Source: DASQPR01 sp963797675 (GTDB taxonomy: Bacteria; Actinomycetota; Actinomycetes; Mycobacteriales; Micromonosporaceae). From it: a DNA stretch of 64,000 bases. Position numbers and translations under genes: made by a program. Below the pieces are notes generated by a model. The model was not told the origin of the DNA. It saw nothing but the letters and a program-made list of their open reading frames with translations, and did no database searches. Of the stretch, positions 34,231 through 43,230 are shown piece by piece (the stretch's first letter is position 1; every line of letters begins with the position of its first letter). The stretch covers positions 2,232,001 through 2,296,000 of the forward strand of contig CAWCQQ010000002.1 in the NCBI GenBank assembly GCA_963797675.1, given 5' to 3'.

Positions 34231-35112
34231 TCAGGACCAGATGTCGGTGATCGGGGTCGCGGTGGCGCTCGAACCGACCTTGGTCAGGCCGTACATCTGC
34301 TCCAGCGTGGCCAGCAGGTTGTAGTGGTTGATCTGCTCGTTGAAGTGCCCGACGGTGACGTGCTGGCCGACCAGGATGGTCGGGATCTGGTTGTTCTCGG
34401 TGGAGTCGTCCTCGTCCCACTGCACGATCAGCAGGCTGTTGTGCGTCGTGGCCCACGTCGCGTACGCCGAGAGGTTCGTGTTCAACCACGTGTCGGCGGC
34501 CTTGATCGTGCCGTCGTGCATGTCGTCGTTGAGGTTCGGGATCACGAACGACAGCGTCGGCAGGCTCGCATAGTTCGAGCTGGACGGGAAGCTGGTGAAC
34601 TTCAGCGAGTCGGACGTCGGGACGTTGCTGAAGTTGATCCACGGCGAGTGCTTCCGGGCGTACTTGCCGGACGTGCAGGTCGTCGAGCCGTTGGACGGCA
34701 GGCCTTCGGAGTAGCCGAGGAACGTCTTGCCGGAGGCGAGCAGCTCGGAGCCGAGGTTGGCGGTGGTGCCCTCGCTGACCGGGCACTTGTCGCTGCTGAG
34801 ACCGAACGTGCTGCCGGCGAACAGCGCCATGTAGTTCGGTTCGCTCGGGTGTGTGACGGCGAACGACTTCGTCATCAGCGCACCCTGACCGGCAAGCGTG
34901 TTCATGTACGGCGCGTTGGACGTGTTGCCGATGATGTCGGCGTACGAATGGTTCTCCTCCATCACGATCACGACGTGGTCGTAGACCGGAATGGTGGCGG
35001 CGGCGAGCTGGACGGCCGGAGCCTTGGCGTACGCGTGGGTCGCGAGCAGTCCGCTGGCGGAAAGCGCGACGGCGGCGGCCACGGCCACCAGTGCACGGGA
35101 TCGGAGACGCAT
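34231..35112 (-). CDS. secreted phosphoesterase/acid phosphatase (PF04185-like)
   Basis: 293 residues with a Sec signal peptide (about 1-29, ending HAYA). The phosphoesterase domain starts with the metal-binding V-V-I-V-M-E-E-N-H-S-Y, then HPSEPNY, and late Asp residues in VIPNLNDDMHDG and QWDEDD, matching the AcpA/phospholipase C superfamily. It would release phosphate from organic phosphomonoesters outside the cell. It could instead be a short phospholipase C relative, but the length (under 300) favours the acid-phosphatase group. No Pho box is recognisable in the 200-bp upstream region. Confidence 0.88.
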   Translation of the reverse strand: MRLRSRALVAVAAAVALSASGLLATHAYAKAPAVQLAAATIPVYDHVVIVMEENHSYADIIGNTSNAPYMNTLAGQGALMTKSFAVTHPSEPNYMALFAGSTFGLSSDKCPVSEGTTANLGSELLASGKTFLGYSEGLPSNGSTTCTSGKYARKHSPWINFSNVPTSDSLKFTSFPSSSNYASLPTLSFVIPNLNDDMHDGTIKAADTWLNTNLSAYATWATTHNSLLIVQWDEDDSTENNQIPTILVGQHVTVGHFNEQINHYNLLATLEQMYGLTKVGSSATATPITDIWS

Positions 35113-35316
35113 GGGGGTTCCTCCAACGAACGGGGGCGGGTGATGCCCGCAGTCTCAGTTCGTCAGATGACCGGGAGTTGTCCGGCGAGCCCTGTGCCGA
35201 TGAACCGTCCGGAGCGTCTCCACGACTGTTCGTCGATAGACATTGACCGATCGACTCGACCCGATCGACGTCATCCGAACGGCGCCGCCCGAAAGGCGCT
35301 ATCGGCAGGACGGCGC

Positions 35317-36726
35317 TTAACTGTTGGCCGGTTCGCTGTCCGCGCTGCGCTGCGATCGGATTGCCCGGACGAGCTGCGGGGGGATCCGGGGCCGGATCAG
35401 CCGGGTCGGCACCGCGGCCCCGATCGGCAGCCAGAACAGCAGACCGAGGCAGATGAACACGTAGAGGTTGCTCCCGACGAAGCCGATCACGCCCCCGTCG
35501 TGCTTCCACCAGATCCACACGACGTCGCTGCAGAGCAGGAGGTACGCGGTGAACGCGAACCACAGCCGTCGGCGGCGCTGCCGGTCGTAGGGCAGGAACG
35601 GTGCGGCCGTCGAGATCAGCTCGACCAGGCCCGGGATCAGCCAGACCAGGTGATGCACCCAGGTGATCGGGCTGATCAGGCAGGCGGTCAGGCCGGTGAG
35701 TGCAAAGCCGATGCGGTCATTCCGCCGATTGGCCGTGAGTCCGTCAGCACCGCGTCCGGCGCCGAGTCCGCTGGCGGCAAGTCCGCTGGCAATGCTTCCT
35801 GCAGCGCTGCGTCCGGCGGCGACCACGCGGACCCGCCAGGCCCAGGCGCCCATCACGACCGCCACGAGCGCGATCCACAGCAGGTGGTTCGGGTGCGCCG
35901 GATTCAAGCGGGCAACGACGCCCATCAGGGACTGGTTCGACACGTACGACGCGACGCCGATTCGGTTCGTGTCCCAGAGCGCCTTCGTGAAGTAGGTGAG
36001 CGTCGCGCCCGGCGCCAGGATGGCGGCCACAGCGGTGGCAGTGATCATGGTGCCGGCCGAGAACGCGGCCGCCCGCCAGCGACCGGTCAGGACGAAGTAC
36101 AGGATGAAGATGCCCGGCGTGAGTTTGATCGCCGCGGCGATGCCCGTCCCGACGCCGGTGAATCCGCTCCACTTGCTGTTCATCAGCAACAGATCGGTGT
36201 AGACGAGGGCGACCAGCACGAGGTTGATCTGCCCGTACCCGATGGTGTCCCGAACCGGCTCGATCAGCGAGAACAGGCAGGCCGCGACGCCGAACGCGTA
36301 CCAGCGGTTCCAGCCTTCACGGCGGGCGATCGGGTCGACCAGCACATAGAGCAGGAATGCCGATGCGACCGCGCTCACCACGATGTTCAGCGCGATCGTG
36401 GTGTGCCAGCCGAACAACGACATCGGGAGCATGCAGACCGCGGCGAACGGCGGGTAGGTGAACCCGTACGGCGTACCGGGGCTGATGAAGTCGTACAGGT
36501 GCCCGGGTGCCTTCACCCAATAGGTGACCGCGTCGTGGTAGACGCCGATGTCGAACCAGCCTTTGCGGCCCGGAATCGCGAAGAGCAACGCGAGGACGAT
36601 GGCGGCGAGCGTCGCGAGTTGGCGCTTCTGCCGGCGAGTGACGCGCACCACATCGCCTGATCGGGATGGTACGGCGGTTCGGGCAGTGCCACTCGGGTCG
36701 ACGTCGGTCCCGGCGTCAAGGATCAT
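35317..36726 (-). CDS. GT87-family polyprenol-phosphate-mannose-dependent glycosyltransferase
   Basis: 469 residues with about 10-11 membrane helices. After the first helix the external loop has WFDIGVYHDAVTYW, with the conserved Asp of GT-C enzymes, then YGFTYPPFAAV and a later WVHHLVWLIPG. These are typical of GT87 mannosyltransferases such as PimE, which extend phosphatidylinositol mannosides or lipomannan using polyprenyl-phosphate-mannose. A cytoplasmic loop near 310-340 is an odd Ala/Gly/Ser-rich low-complexity insert. ATG start at 36726. The acceptor is not readable from sequence. Confidence 0.88.
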   Translation of the reverse strand: MILDAGTDVDPSGTARTAVPSRSGDVVRVTRRQKRQLATLAAIVLALLFAIPGRKGWFDIGVYHDAVTYWVKAPGHLYDFISPGTPYGFTYPPFAAVCMLPMSLFGWHTTIALNIVVSAVASAFLLYVLVDPIARREGWNRWYAFGVAACLFSLIEPVRDTIGYGQINLVLVALVYTDLLLMNSKWSGFTGVGTGIAAAIKLTPGIFILYFVLTGRWRAAAFSAGTMITATAVAAILAPGATLTYFTKALWDTNRIGVASYVSNQSLMGVVARLNPAHPNHLLWIALVAVVMGAWAWRVRVVAAGRSAAGSIASGLAASGLGAGRGADGLTANRRNDRIGFALTGLTACLISPITWVHHLVWLIPGLVELISTAAPFLPYDRQRRRRLWFAFTAYLLLCSDVVWIWWKHDGGVIGFVGSNLYVFICLGLLFWLPIGAAVPTRLIRPRIPPQLVRAIRSQRSADSEPANS

Positions 36727-36962
36727 CGCGGCAGCCTGCCAGGTGTTAGTGGATGGCCGACGACGACGAGGTGAGTCACCGGTTGCCAGAACATGGAGGA
36801 GTTGCGTGTTGTATGACCGGCACAGCGATGAATCATAGAGGAATCATGCAATAACGGTGTACCCCCGAATTCGTCACACCGTTGCCGGAAATCGGCTCAG
36901 CTTTGCGGTATCCCGAATCGGTTTGTGCCCGGAAAAAGGTTTATGCGTCCTCGGCCCAGAAT

Positions 36963-37367
36963 CTATGCGCCCTGGGCCCAGAATAGGTATTTGACCGATC
37001 CGGGTAGCACGGCGAGTTCGTAGCCGCGATCGGTCGACGTGCACGGTACGACGACCGCGGCCGGCGGCAGCAGGAACCGCATCAGGCCGACCGGATGGTG
37101 CGACATGCCGAAGCCGACGCCGCCGAGCACGAATTCACGGCTCCACGGGGCCCTCGGCGTCCAGACGATGCGGTCGCGGTGGATGTTGACTGAGCCGTGG
37201 CGCCAGAGCCGGCGCTCGGATGCCCGCAGCGACGCGGGCACGCTGACCGGCCGTCCGGCGACCGCGTCACGGTCGGCTCGGGCGTGCTGCCACCGGACGA
37301 TCAAGCCGGCGAGGAACACGCCGAGGATCGAGCTGATGGCGGAAGTCACAATCTGGCTGATGCCCAC
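36963..37367 (-). CDS. DUF2550-like membrane-anchored protein
   Basis: 134 residues from a GTG at 37367. One N-terminal helix (TSAISSILGVFLAGLIV) is followed by a basic cytoplasmic domain with W-R-H-G and beta strands. Length and layout resemble actinobacterial DUF2550 proteins (single helix, PH-like domain), though I cannot confirm the family. The 236-bp stretch on its 3' side, before the GT87 start, contains nothing recognisable. Confidence 0.55.
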   Translation of the reverse strand: MGISQIVTSAISSILGVFLAGLIVRWQHARADRDAVAGRPVSVPASLRASERRLWRHGSVNIHRDRIVWTPRAPWSREFVLGGVGFGMSHHPVGLMRFLLPPAAVVVPCTSTDRGYELAVLPGSVKYLFWAQGA

Positions 37368-37401
37368 AATCTGGCCCTTCGAGGTCGGGAGGGCCTTAGT
37401 G

Positions 37402-37451
37402 TGCCAACGAAGGACATGTCAGTACAAGCGACGATCAACCATTCGTTGGCA
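37402..37451. repeat. 10-bp inverted repeat between divergent genes
   Basis: TGCCAACGAA (37402-37411) and TTCGTTGGCA (37442-37451) are perfect inverse copies around 30 nt. The spacing allows either looping by a dimeric regulator or a cruciform. Confidence 0.5.
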
Positions 37452-37566
37452 TCCGATCTTCCCATGTGACCGGTCAGCGGTGCAGCCACGCGAGTAGATC
37501 GGCCGGCGCCAGCTGCGCCGCTCGCCGGTAGTAATGCGCCTGCTCGGCCTCGCGCGGGCGAACGGA

Positions 37567-37572
37567 TAGGCT
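37567..37572 (+). promoter_or_regulatory. -10 box TAGGCT, leaderless start of the AAC(3)-type gene
   Basis: TAGGCT ends 6 nt before the GTG at 37579. No ribosome-binding site is present. Confidence 0.45.
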
Positions 37573-37578
37573 CCGCCG

Positions 37579-38373
37579 GTGACCCAAGCCGCGCCGCACA
37601 CCGTCGAGTCGATCGCCGCCGACCTGCGGACCCTCGGTGTCGCCGGTGGGGATGTGCTGATGATGCACTCGTCCAAGCGCAGTCTCGGCTTCGTCGCCGG
37701 CGGTACGCAGGCCGTGATCCAGGCCATCCTGGACGTGCTCGGTCCGGATGGGACGCTCGTCGTACCCGCACATACGCCGGACAATTCGGATCCGGCCACG
37801 TGGCAGAATCCACCGGTCCCGGAGGCCTGGTGGGCGGCGATCCGCCATCAGGTGCCCGGGTTCGATCCGGCCCGTACGCCGACGAACCGCTGGATGGGCA
37901 CGATCGCCGAGAACGTCCGTACGTGGCCGGGTGCGTTACGCAGCGATCACCCGCAGGTGTCGTTCGCGGCGCTCGGCCGGCACGCCGCCGAAATCCTCGA
38001 CGACCACCTGCTCGACGACGGCCTGGGGGAGCATTCGCCGCTCGGCGCGGTCAACCGGCTCGACGGCAAGGTCCTGCTGCTCGGCTGCGGATACGACACG
38101 AACACGTCGCTGCACCTCGCCGAGTGCCGCCAGGCCGCGCCGCCGCATACGGCGTTCGGCTCGTCCGTACGCCGACCGGACGGCACCGCGGAATGGATCA
38201 CCTGGACCGACGTGGAGACCAGCGAGGACGACTTCGAGGACGTCGGCGCCGCATTCGAGGCGGCCGGCGGTGCCGTCGTCGGGCCGGTGGGCGAGGCGAC
38301 GGCCCGCCTGATGTCGCAGCGGGCGCTCGTCGACTTCGCCACCGCCTGGTTCGCCGGGCACCGTACGCGCTGA
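37579..38373 (+). CDS. aminoglycoside N(3)-acetyltransferase family protein
   Basis: 264 residues, the usual AAC(3) length (260-290). The characteristic N-terminus LGVAGGDVLMMHSSKRSLGFVAGG is followed by GPDGTLVVPAHT, FDPARTPTNRWMG and the conserved EHSPLGAVNRLDGKVLLLGCGYDTNTSLHLAE block. Family enzymes move acetyl from acetyl-CoA to the 3-amino group of 2-deoxystreptamine; many actinobacterial relatives have other or unknown substrates. It could confer intrinsic resistance, but no antibiotic gene cluster is near. In the ORF on the other strand near its start, a TPR-like peptide is seen but is probably chance or a remnant. Confidence 0.88.
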   Translation: MTQAAPHTVESIAADLRTLGVAGGDVLMMHSSKRSLGFVAGGTQAVIQAILDVLGPDGTLVVPAHTPDNSDPATWQNPPVPEAWWAAIRHQVPGFDPARTPTNRWMGTIAENVRTWPGALRSDHPQVSFAALGRHAAEILDDHLLDDGLGEHSPLGAVNRLDGKVLLLGCGYDTNTSLHLAECRQAAPPHTAFGSSVRRPDGTAEWITWTDVETSEDDFEDVGAAFEAAGGAVVGPVGEATARLMSQRALVDFATAWFAGHRTR

Positions 38374-38428
38374 GATTGGCGCTTCGCGGCGTCGGGTATG
38401 GCATCGGTACCCCGATTCCGACATCCCG

Positions 38429-39373
38429 ATGAGGCGACCCGTGGAACTCAACGACAAGGCGCAGATCGATGCGAGCCAGATCGACGACGTACGCGGCAGT
38501 GGCGGTGGTGGCGGCGGCCTGGGCCGGCTGGGTGGCATCCCGATCCCGACCAGCAAGGGCGGCCTGATCGTGACGGTCGTCTTCGTGCTGCTCGCGTTGG
38601 CCGGCGGCGGCCTCGGCATCAACGCACTCGGCGGCAGTAGCACCGATCCGAGCACGACCGGCAGTGTCGCGTCCGACTGCGCGAGCAGTAATCCGAACAA
38701 GGATCAGGAGACCGACTGCCGCAACGCGCTCTACGTCGAGTCGATCCAGAACTTCTGGCAGAAGGAGACGCCGGACGTTTTCGGCAAGGCGTATACGACG
38801 GCGAAGACCGAGTTCTTCAGCGGCTCGACCCAGACCGGTTGCGGGCCGGCGGACACCGGCGTCGGGCCGTTCTACTGCCCGGACGACAACCGGGTCTACA
38901 TCGATCTCAGCTTCTACGACCAGCTGGCGTCGGAGTTCGGCGCGAAGGGCGCGTTCGCCCAGCCGTACGTGCTGGCCCACGAGTACGGCCATCACATCCA
39001 GGACATCATCGGCACCGAGGCGGCCGAGCAGCAGGCGGTGCAGCGGGACCCGAGCAAAGCAAACCAGTATTCGGTCATGCTCGAACTCCAGGCTGACTGC
39101 TACGCGGGCGTCTGGGCCAAGCATGCGGAGTCGACCACCGACACGCACGGCACCCCGATCTTCACCAGCATCACGTCGCAGGACATCAGCGACGCGGTGA
39201 CCGCCGCCGGCGCGGTCGGTGACGACACGATCCAGAAGAAGATGGGCGGGAAGGTCGACGAATCGGCGTTCACGCACGGCTCGTCCGCCCAGCGCGAGCA
39301 GTGGTTGGAGACCGGCTACCACAGCGGCGACCCGAAGTCGTGCAACACGTTCGGCAACGCGCTCGACGCCTGA
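38429..39373 (+). CDS. YpfJ-type neutral zinc metallopeptidase
   Basis: 314 residues. A cytoplasmic N-terminus with the short motif DDVRG and a Gly run leads to one membrane helix (LIVTVVFVLLALAGG) and an external domain. The HEYGHH motif supplies zinc ligands and the catalytic Glu; LELQADCYAGVWA supplies the downstream Glu. Cys pairs suggest disulfides. The family (DUF/Zn_peptidase, YpfJ) is widespread and of unclear substrate. ATG 38429 is used; GTG 38441 with GAGG upstream is an alternative start. It converges on hrpB, 17 bp apart. Confidence 0.9.
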   Translation: MRRPVELNDKAQIDASQIDDVRGSGGGGGGLGRLGGIPIPTSKGGLIVTVVFVLLALAGGGLGINALGGSSTDPSTTGSVASDCASSNPNKDQETDCRNALYVESIQNFWQKETPDVFGKAYTTAKTEFFSGSTQTGCGPADTGVGPFYCPDDNRVYIDLSFYDQLASEFGAKGAFAQPYVLAHEYGHHIQDIIGTEAAEQQAVQRDPSKANQYSVMLELQADCYAGVWAKHAESTTDTHGTPIFTSITSQDISDAVTAAGAVGDDTIQKKMGGKVDESAFTHGSSAQREQWLETGYHSGDPKSCNTFGNALDA

Positions 39374-39390
39374 CCGGTCAGCGACCGCTC

Positions 39391-41913
39391 TTAGGTGCGC
39401 GGGTTCAGGCGGCGGGTCGGCGGCGCCGCGGTCGGGTCCTCCGGCCACGCGTGCCGCGGATATCGGCCTCGCAACTCCGCTCGTACCTGCGGGTATCCGT
39501 TACGCCAGAACGACGGCAGGTCGCTGGTGATCGCAGCCGGCCGCCCGGCCGGGGACAGCAGATGCAACACGAGCGTGACTCGCCCGTCCGCGATCGTCGG
39601 GGCGCGCGGCCAGCCGTACGCTTCCTGGATCCGTACCGCCAGCACGGGTGCGGCCGGGTCGCCGTAGTCGATCCGGATGTGCGAACCGCTCGGCACGGTC
39701 ACGCGTTCCGGTGCGACCTCGTCGAACCGTGCCGCCTGCCGCCAGTCGAGCAGCCGCCGCAGTGCCGTGCCGACATTGATCCGGGCCAGGTCTCCGCGGT
39801 GACGAGCCCGAGCCAGATCGGGACCAAGCCAATCCGGTACGCGTTCCAGCAGCCCCTCGTCGTCCACCCGCGGCCACGGCTCACCGAACACCTGACGGCA
39901 GAACGCCATCCGTTCGCGCAGCGCGGTGGCCTCCTTCGACCAGGTGAGCAGCCGCAGCCCTTCGCGGCGCAGCCCGGTCGCGACGGCCGCCGCGACGAGC
40001 GCCGGATCCGGGCGGGTCAGGCGGCTTTCGGACAGCGTGATCGCGCCCAGCCGCTCGATCCGGCGCGCGATCACGTCGCCGTCCCGCCATTCGACCTCGT
40101 CCCCGTCGGTACGCAGCGCGGCGGCCGCTTCCCGGGCGGTGGCCTCGTCGATCGCGGCCGCCAGCCGGATGCGTGCCGACACGGCGCCGGGCGCTCGATC
40201 GGCGGTCGCGATGGCGAGCCATACCGCGCCGGGCAGCGTCGAGCCGGGCCGAAGCTCCGCCGCCGTGCCGCCGGTCATCAGGTAGGTCTTCGAGTCCGCG
40301 GATCGGACCTTCGCGATCCGCTCCGGGAACGCCAGCCCGACGATCAGCCCGGCTGCCAGATCGTCCGGCAGCGTGCGAATCAGCGGGCGTACGACTGCGC
40401 GTACCACTGTCTGTGCGAGTCTTTTGACTTCGTCCCGCCATCGTCCGGTCGCGCCGCGGTCGGTGTTGGCGCGCAGCCGGCGCCATACCGCGGCCAGGTC
40501 GTCGTCGGAACCGGCCGGGCCGTCACCGGCGAGGATCGCGACCACCTCGGCCGCGCGGTCCGGGCCGATCGTCCGGGCGCCGTCGATCAGCGCGCGGGCC
40601 AGACGGGGGTGCGCGCCGACCGCGCTGATCTCCCGACCGCGGGCGGTGACCCGGCCGTCGGCGTCGACCGCGCCGAGCCCATGCAGCGTCGCGCGGGCGA
40701 CCTGCATCGCCGCGGCCGGCGGCGGATCGAGGAGTTGCAGGCCGGCGCCGTCCGGATGGCCCCAGCAGGCGAGTTCGAGGGCGAATCCGGTGAGGTCGGC
40801 GACCGCGATCTCCGGCTGGCCGTGCGGGGGCAGGCGATCGTGGTCCGCCTGTGACCAGCAGCGATAGACGTGACCGGGGCCTTCGCGGCCGGCCCGACCG
40901 GCGCGTTGGGTTGCGGTCGCCAACGACTCGCGCACGGTGACCAGCGACCCGAGGCCGCGTGCGTAATCGGTACGCGGCTCGCGTGCCAGACCGGCATCGA
41001 CGACGATCCGTACGCCCGGCACGGTCAGGCTGCTCTCCGCGACGCTCGTGGCGAGCACGACCCGACGCCGTACGCCCGGCGCCAGCGCGGCATCCTGCAC
41101 CTGTGACGGCTGTCGGCCGTGCAACGCGAGCACGTCCACGCGGCCGACGAGATCCGAGAGCCGGGCGGCCACTGCGTTGATCTCCCAGACGCCGGGCAGG
41201 AACACGAGCACGTCACCGGACGCCTCGGCCAGCGCGCGGCGGACCGTTGCGGCGACGTGGTCGAGCAGGCGTGGATCGACCTGCAGCCCGTACGCGGGGG
41301 TCGTCGGCACCGGCGGCGGTGCCCAGACGACATCGGTCGGGAACAGCGCCACCGGCGTCGAGATCACCGGCACGGCCGTACCGGAGCCGAGGCATCGGGC
41401 CAGCCGGTCGGCGTCGATCGTGGCGGACGTGGCGAGCAGCGCGAGATCGGAGCGCAGCGTCGCGTGTACGTCGACCAGGAACGCGAGCGCGAGATCGGTG
41501 TCGGCGTGCCGCTCGTGGCACTCGTCCAGGATGACCGCGCCGACCCCCGGCAGATCCGGATCGCGCTGCATCCGACGCAGCAGAATGCCGGTCGTCACGA
41601 CCTCGATCCGGGTCTGCCGGCCGACGCGTGACTCGCCGCGGACCGAGAAGCCGACCTGTTCGCCGACTCGGCTGTCGAGCATGGCCGCCATCCGACGTGC
41701 GGCCGCACGTGCTGCGACCCGACGTGGCTCGGCGACGATGATCCGGCCGGTGAACGCGTCGGCCAGCGCGAGCGGTACGAGCGTCGTCTTGCCGGCACCC
41801 GGCGGCGCGACCAGCACCGCCGACCCGCCACCGGACATCGCACCGACGACGTCGGGCAGCACGGCGCTCACCGGCAATCCGTGGTACGGCGTGAGATTCA
41901 GGGCCGGTGGCAT
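39391..41913 (-). CDS. hrpB: ATP-dependent helicase HrpB
   Basis: 840 residues from the ATG at 41913; the longer frame lies over the divergent gene. DEAH-type RNA-helicase-like motifs: I VAPPGAGKTT, Ia AEPRRVAARA, II DECHER, III SATID, VI QRAGRAGREGPG, then the HA2 domain and the HrpB-specific C-terminal domain. Length matches E. coli HrpB (about 810-820). Its cellular role is poorly known in most bacteria; a role in RNA metabolism is assumed from the family. It is divergent from the three-gene membrane cassette with 67 bp between. Confidence 0.95.
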   Translation of the reverse strand: MPPALNLTPYHGLPVSAVLPDVVGAMSGGGSAVLVAPPGAGKTTLVPLALADAFTGRIIVAEPRRVAARAAARRMAAMLDSRVGEQVGFSVRGESRVGRQTRIEVVTTGILLRRMQRDPDLPGVGAVILDECHERHADTDLALAFLVDVHATLRSDLALLATSATIDADRLARCLGSGTAVPVISTPVALFPTDVVWAPPPVPTTPAYGLQVDPRLLDHVAATVRRALAEASGDVLVFLPGVWEINAVAARLSDLVGRVDVLALHGRQPSQVQDAALAPGVRRRVVLATSVAESSLTVPGVRIVVDAGLAREPRTDYARGLGSLVTVRESLATATQRAGRAGREGPGHVYRCWSQADHDRLPPHGQPEIAVADLTGFALELACWGHPDGAGLQLLDPPPAAAMQVARATLHGLGAVDADGRVTARGREISAVGAHPRLARALIDGARTIGPDRAAEVVAILAGDGPAGSDDDLAAVWRRLRANTDRGATGRWRDEVKRLAQTVVRAVVRPLIRTLPDDLAAGLIVGLAFPERIAKVRSADSKTYLMTGGTAAELRPGSTLPGAVWLAIATADRAPGAVSARIRLAAAIDEATAREAAAALRTDGDEVEWRDGDVIARRIERLGAITLSESRLTRPDPALVAAAVATGLRREGLRLLTWSKEATALRERMAFCRQVFGEPWPRVDDEGLLERVPDWLGPDLARARHRGDLARINVGTALRRLLDWRQAARFDEVAPERVTVPSGSHIRIDYGDPAAPVLAVRIQEAYGWPRAPTIADGRVTLVLHLLSPAGRPAAITSDLPSFWRNGYPQVRAELRGRYPRHAWPEDPTAAPPTRRLNPRT

Positions 41914-41967
41914 GGCCCCAGTCTGCCCGGTGGCGGATACCGGATCTTGTCGGCCCGCATCGGCCCT

Positions 41968-41973
41968 TATACT
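41968..41973 (+). promoter_or_regulatory. -10 box TATACT, leaderless promoter of the three-gene cassette
   Basis: TATACT ends 7 nt before the GTG at 41981; CTTGTC about 16 nt upstream could be the -35. This is the best-matched promoter in the window. Confidence 0.55.
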
Positions 41974-41980
41974 TCCCGTC

Positions 41981-42601
41981 GTGCCGGCCGCTAATGTGAA
42001 CAAGATTCTGAAGCTGCCGCTTCGTTGGCTGGGCGCAGCGCTTGCCGTGGTCGTACTCGCGATATCGGCGCTGTTCCACGGTTTATCTCCGGTGCCGTCG
42101 AGCAATGATGCGACGACCGCGGTCGGAACGGTCGTGCACGGCGGTCCGTGGGACGTCACGATCGTCGGTGGCCGAATCCTGAACAGTCAGCCGAATCTCA
42201 CCACCGCGAACCCCGCCGACCGGTGGTTCGGCGTCGTCGCCATCGTCGATGTCACGGCGAACGACAGCATCGGCAACGTGTCGAACCTCGTACGGGTGTC
42301 GGGCGTCGCCGGTCTGCAGTCGGCGGAGCCGGCGCACACCGTTCTCGTGCGGGACGGTGGCAACGCGGACCTCCCCGACGTGGGATTCCTCAACCCCGGT
42401 ATGCCGGAGTCGGTCGAGTTCCTGTGGGAGCAGACCGCGTCGGCGCCGATCCCGTCCACTGTGGACGTCACGGTAAACAGCATGAAGCTGGTGCCGGACA
42501 CCCTCAACGGCAACGTGTTGACCTGGATGGATCTCGGTCCGCCGACAGTCGTGACCGCACCGGTCGTGGACAAGCGAATAGGCACGGGTACGGCGAAATG
42601 A
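41981..42601 (+). CDS. membrane-anchored beta-rich protein, cassette gene 1
   Basis: 206 residues from GTG 41981 (GTG 41996 is possible). One N-terminal helix (WLGAALAVVVLAISALFHGL) leaves about 170 residues outside. The external part alternates short strands: WDVTIVGGRIL, WFGVVAIVDVTAN, VEFLWEQ. The strand pattern and the V-V-V-x-V-T-x-N motif resemble DUF4352-type immunoglobulin-like domains, without Cys. The stop overlaps the next ATG by 4 bp. The family is not recognised with certainty; see the operon-level finding. Confidence 0.7.
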   Translation: MPAANVNKILKLPLRWLGAALAVVVLAISALFHGLSPVPSSNDATTAVGTVVHGGPWDVTIVGGRILNSQPNLTTANPADRWFGVVAIVDVTANDSIGNVSNLVRVSGVAGLQSAEPAHTVLVRDGGNADLPDVGFLNPGMPESVEFLWEQTASAPIPSTVDVTVNSMKLVPDTLNGNVLTWMDLGPPTVVTAPVVDKRIGTGTAK

Positions 42602-43230
42602 GCATCGACTACACCCTCGTCCGCGGGCATCGGGCACCGAGCCGCGCCGCGCGGATCGGGCGCATCCTGGGTGCGATCGTCCTGGTACTGGCGACGCTCG
42701 CGATCGGACAGCTGATCGCAGCGCATACGCCGGATGCCACGGCACAGGAGCGGCCGTTCGTCCGCACAGGTGCGATCGGATCGGTCATCGACGCGCGTAC
42801 GTTCGACGTGAAAGTCCTGGGCGTACGCGGCGGCGCGCTGCTCACGGACGGAACGTCCACTTACGACACGAGCGGCGTCTGGGTGATCGTCGACGTGCAA
42901 CTGACCGCACTGGGCAATCCGGCGATGCTCGGGTATGCCGCGCTGCTCGACGGCGACGCGCGGACGTACCGAGCGACGGAACGGTTCGATCAACCACTGC
43001 TGACGGGCCGGGAGCTGCAGCCCGGTCTTCCGGTGACCGGCGAGATCGCGTTCGAGGTGCCGGTGTCGGTGACCGGAGATCTGACCATCCAGCTCTCCCC
43101 GGCAACGGATGGAGTACTGGCGACGGACGCGGTGGCGCAGATCCGGTTGCCGATCGACCGTGCGTCGGTCGATCAATGGCGGACGGCGAAGAAGCCTGTC
43201 GTGCTCGCGAATCCGAAGGCGGTGTCATGA
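42598..43230 (+). CDS. membrane-anchored DUF4352-like protein, cassette gene 2
   Basis: 210 residues. A basic cytoplasmic start (RGHRAPSRAARIGR) and a helix (ILGAIVLVLATLAIGQLIA) precede an external domain whose core FDVKVLGVRGG, GVWVIVDVQLTALG and GEIAFEVPVSVTGDLTIQL is a good match to the DUF4352/telluride-resistance-like beta sandwich pattern. It is coupled by ATGA overlaps on both sides to cassette genes 1 and 3. No enzymatic motif is visible. Confidence 0.72.
   Translation: MSIDYTLVRGHRAPSRAARIGRILGAIVLVLATLAIGQLIAAHTPDATAQERPFVRTGAIGSVIDARTFDVKVLGVRGGALLTDGTSTYDTSGVWVIVDVQLTALGNPAMLGYAALLDGDARTYRATERFDQPLLTGRELQPGLPVTGEIAFEVPVSVTGDLTIQLSPATDGVLATDAVAQIRLPIDRASVDQWRTAKKPVVLANPKAVS

Noticed and set aside
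33872..35563. 563-codon minus-strand ORF covering the start of efeO and the phosphoesterase
   Set aside because: Arg-rich low-complexity translation, overlapping two well-supported genes in another frame. A GC-codon shadow.
34204..36660. 818-codon plus-strand ORF
   Set aside because: Antisense to the phosphoesterase and GT87 genes. Arg/Gly/Ala-rich without domains; long antisense frames are usual in high-GC DNA.
37474..37600. TPR-like tail (EAEQAHYYRRAAQLAPADLLAWLHR) on the minus strand
   Set aside because: The peptide looks protein-like, but the frame lies over the AAC(3) start and promoter, has no suitable beginning and is only about 30 residues. Possibly a remnant; not strong enough to list as a gene.
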